Origin: Lutibacter agarilyticus
GTDB lineage: Bacteria > Bacteroidota > Bacteroidia > Flavobacteriales > Flavobacteriaceae
Assembly: GCF_900188235.1 (NCBI RefSeq)
Contig: NZ_FZNT01000009.1
Coordinates: forward strand, 1-64,000
Length of the DNA stretch: 64,000 bases
Direction: 5' to 3'
Shown: piece after piece, positions 62,987 to 64,000 of the stretch
How positions within the stretch are numbered: the stretch's first letter is position 1
Layout: each line of letters opens with the position of its first letter
The notes under the pieces: model-generated
The model's database searches: none
What the model was told of the DNA's origin: nothing
Seen by the model: only the letters and a program-made list of their open reading frames with translations
Position numbers and translations under genes: made by a program

Positions 62987-62994
62987 TAACTTTG
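62987..62994 (+). promoter_or_regulatory. -7 element upstream of tnaA and its leader frame
   Basis: TAACTTTG is a perfect TAnnTTTG match. The predicted transcript start near 63001 is 11 nt before the small frame at 63012 and about 140 nt before tnaA. No Crp/Fnr-type box lies 33 bp upstream. Confidence 0.55.
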
Positions 62995-63011
62995 TATAGA
63001 TTTTTTTTGAA

Positions 63012-63089
63012 ATGAAAGAACAAAATTTGCATCTGCCTTACTTTAATATTTATTTAAATATTAAACGTCCTGAAAGCTATTTGATATAG
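63012..63089 (+). CDS. Possible leader peptide of tnaA (25 residues)
   Basis: ATG at 63012 opens a 25-codon frame ending TAG at 63087-63089, 50 nt before tnaA. The peptide includes NLHLPYFNIYLNIKRP. By eye this faintly recalls E. coli TnaC, in which WFNI and a final HRP matter for tryptophan-dependent ribosome arrest. Here Tyr stands where TnaC has the essential Trp, there is no Trp at all, and five residues follow the Pro. It may be a leader with another rule, or chance. Confidence 0.35.
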   Translation: MKEQNLHLPYFNIYLNIKRPESYLI

Positions 63090-63139
63090 CACTTTTTTAG
63101 CCTTCATTATTTACTTTTTTTAACTTAAACTATACTCTT

Positions 63140-64000
63140 ATGGAATTGCCATATGCAGAACCCTATAAAATTAAAATGGTTGAACATATTAAACGTTCAA
63201 CAAAAGAACAACGCTTAAAATGGATTAAAGAAGCCAATTATAACTTGTTTAATTTGTCATCAGATAAAGTATTTATAGATTTACTAACCGATTCTGGAAC
63301 TGGTGCAATGAGCGATCAACAATGGGCTGAAATGATGATTGGGGATGAAAGCTATGCAGGTTCCTCATCATTTAAAAAATTAAAAAAATCGGTTAAAAAA
63401 ATCACAGGTTTTAAGTACTTTTTACCTACACATCAGGGGCGTGCTGCTGAAAACGTGCTGTTTTCAGCATTGGTAAAAGAAGGTGATGTTGTTCCTGGAA
63501 ATTCTCATTTTGATACCACAAAAGGTCATATTGAATTTAGAAAAGCCACAGCTGTAGATTGCACAATTGACGAAGCCTTTGACACATCTATAATTCATCC
63601 TTTTAAAGGTAATGTGGACTTAAAAAAGTTGAAAACTGTTTTTGAAAGTCATCCAAAAGAAAAAATTCCTTTTGTAATTATTACTATTACTTGTAATAGT
63701 GCCGGAGGTCAGCCAGTATCAGTTCAAAATATTAAAGAAGTTTCTACTTTGTGTAAACAGTATGAAATTCCACTATATTTTGATGCAGCTCGTTTTGCTG
63801 AAAATGCTTATTTCATTAAAAAAAGAGAGATAGGTTATCAAGATAAAACTATTAAAGAAATTGTAAAAGAAGTTTTTTCATATGGTGATGGAATGACCAT
63901 TAGTGCTAAAAAAGACGGCTTAGTTAATATGGGTGGTTTTATAGCATTAAATGATAAAGAAGTATTTAAACAAGCTACTGTTTTTAATATCATGTTTGAA
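63140..64000 (+). CDS. tnaA: Tryptophanase (3' end beyond the window)
   Basis: 287 codons are present before the window ends, about 60% of a typical 460-residue enzyme. The match to TnaA/tyrosine phenol-lyase is extensive: LPYAEPYKIKMVEHIKR, LLTDSGTGAMSDQQW, GDESYAGSSSF, LPTHQGRAAENVL, FDAARFAENAYFIK, and the PLP-lysine segment SAKKDGLVNMGGF. It cleaves tryptophan to indole, pyruvate and ammonia. I favour tryptophanase over tyrosine phenol-lyase from the overall start, but the residues that decide this are not all visible. Confidence 0.85.
   Translation, partial: MELPYAEPYKIKMVEHIKRSTKEQRLKWIKEANYNLFNLSSDKVFIDLLTDSGTGAMSDQQWAEMMIGDESYAGSSSFKKLKKSVKKITGFKYFLPTHQGRAAENVLFSALVKEGDVVPGNSHFDTTKGHIEFRKATAVDCTIDEAFDTSIIHPFKGNVDLKKLKTVFESHPKEKIPFVIITITCNSAGGQPVSVQNIKEVSTLCKQYEIPLYFDAARFAENAYFIKKREIGYQDKTIKEIVKEVFSYGDGMTISAKKDGLVNMGGFIALNDKEVFKQATVFNIMFE

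Overview
The window comes from a low-GC member of the Bacteroidota, most likely a marine Flavobacteriaceae; I do not assign a genus. The evidence is the promoter type (TTTG about 19 nt before TAnnTTTG), a type IX secretion sorting domain at the C-terminus of one secreted protein, lipoproteins and outer-membrane proteins typical of the class, a fused ResB-CcsA cytochrome c biogenesis protein, and families such as DUF6146 and AI-2E/DUF456 in flavobacterial form. It opens with the 3' end of a 5S rRNA gene and a tRNA-Val(TAC), and ends inside a tryptophanase gene.

From about 0.6 to 34.0 kb nearly every transcription unit encodes stress-survival or energy-limitation functions: a CBS-pair protein, an AarF/UbiB kinase, an HtrA-like protease, a GH130 enzyme with a GT4 glycosyltransferase, a Ca2+-type P-type ATPase, a three-BON-domain protein, exonuclease III, Hsp20, a second GH130, dodecin, a baeRF protein, PEP synthase, two universal stress proteins, a MacAB-type exporter with a second-type FtsH, a phosphoribosyltransferase with an alpha/beta hydrolase, DUF2267 and WG-repeat proteins, and four small proteins of one unrecognised paralogous family. 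This content resembles the low-oxygen/dormancy regulons of other phyla (mycobacterial DosR, pseudomonad Anr).

Reading the intergenic regions shows that these units share one promoter design. It is a TGA-N6-TCA inverted repeat of the Crp/Fnr type whose centre lies 33 bp from the centre of a TAnnTTT(A/G) -7 element, the geometry expected of class II activation. I find it at 15 sites serving 16 promoters, and none to the right of 33.5 kb. One of the best copies drives no gene: it points leftwards from 16.5 kb into five 179-bp tandem repeats, each with an 11-bp hairpin, that end at a strong terminator. This is a candidate regulated non-coding repeat RNA of about 1.08 kb. No Crp/Fnr regulator gene lies in the window.

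From 34 kb on the window is ordinary: an MtfA-like peptidase with a SEC-C tail, a T9SS-exported protein, TrmN6, a saccharopine dehydrogenase-family protein, PEP carboxykinase, NhaA, Tag, a MazG-like protein, M13 and M3 peptidases, LysS, an outer-membrane barrel, a POT-like transporter, a CarboxypepD_reg-like protein, CcsBA and the start of tryptophanase. The peptidases, peptide-type transporter and tryptophanase suggest growth on peptides and amino acids, with PEP carboxykinase and PEP synthase feeding gluconeogenesis.
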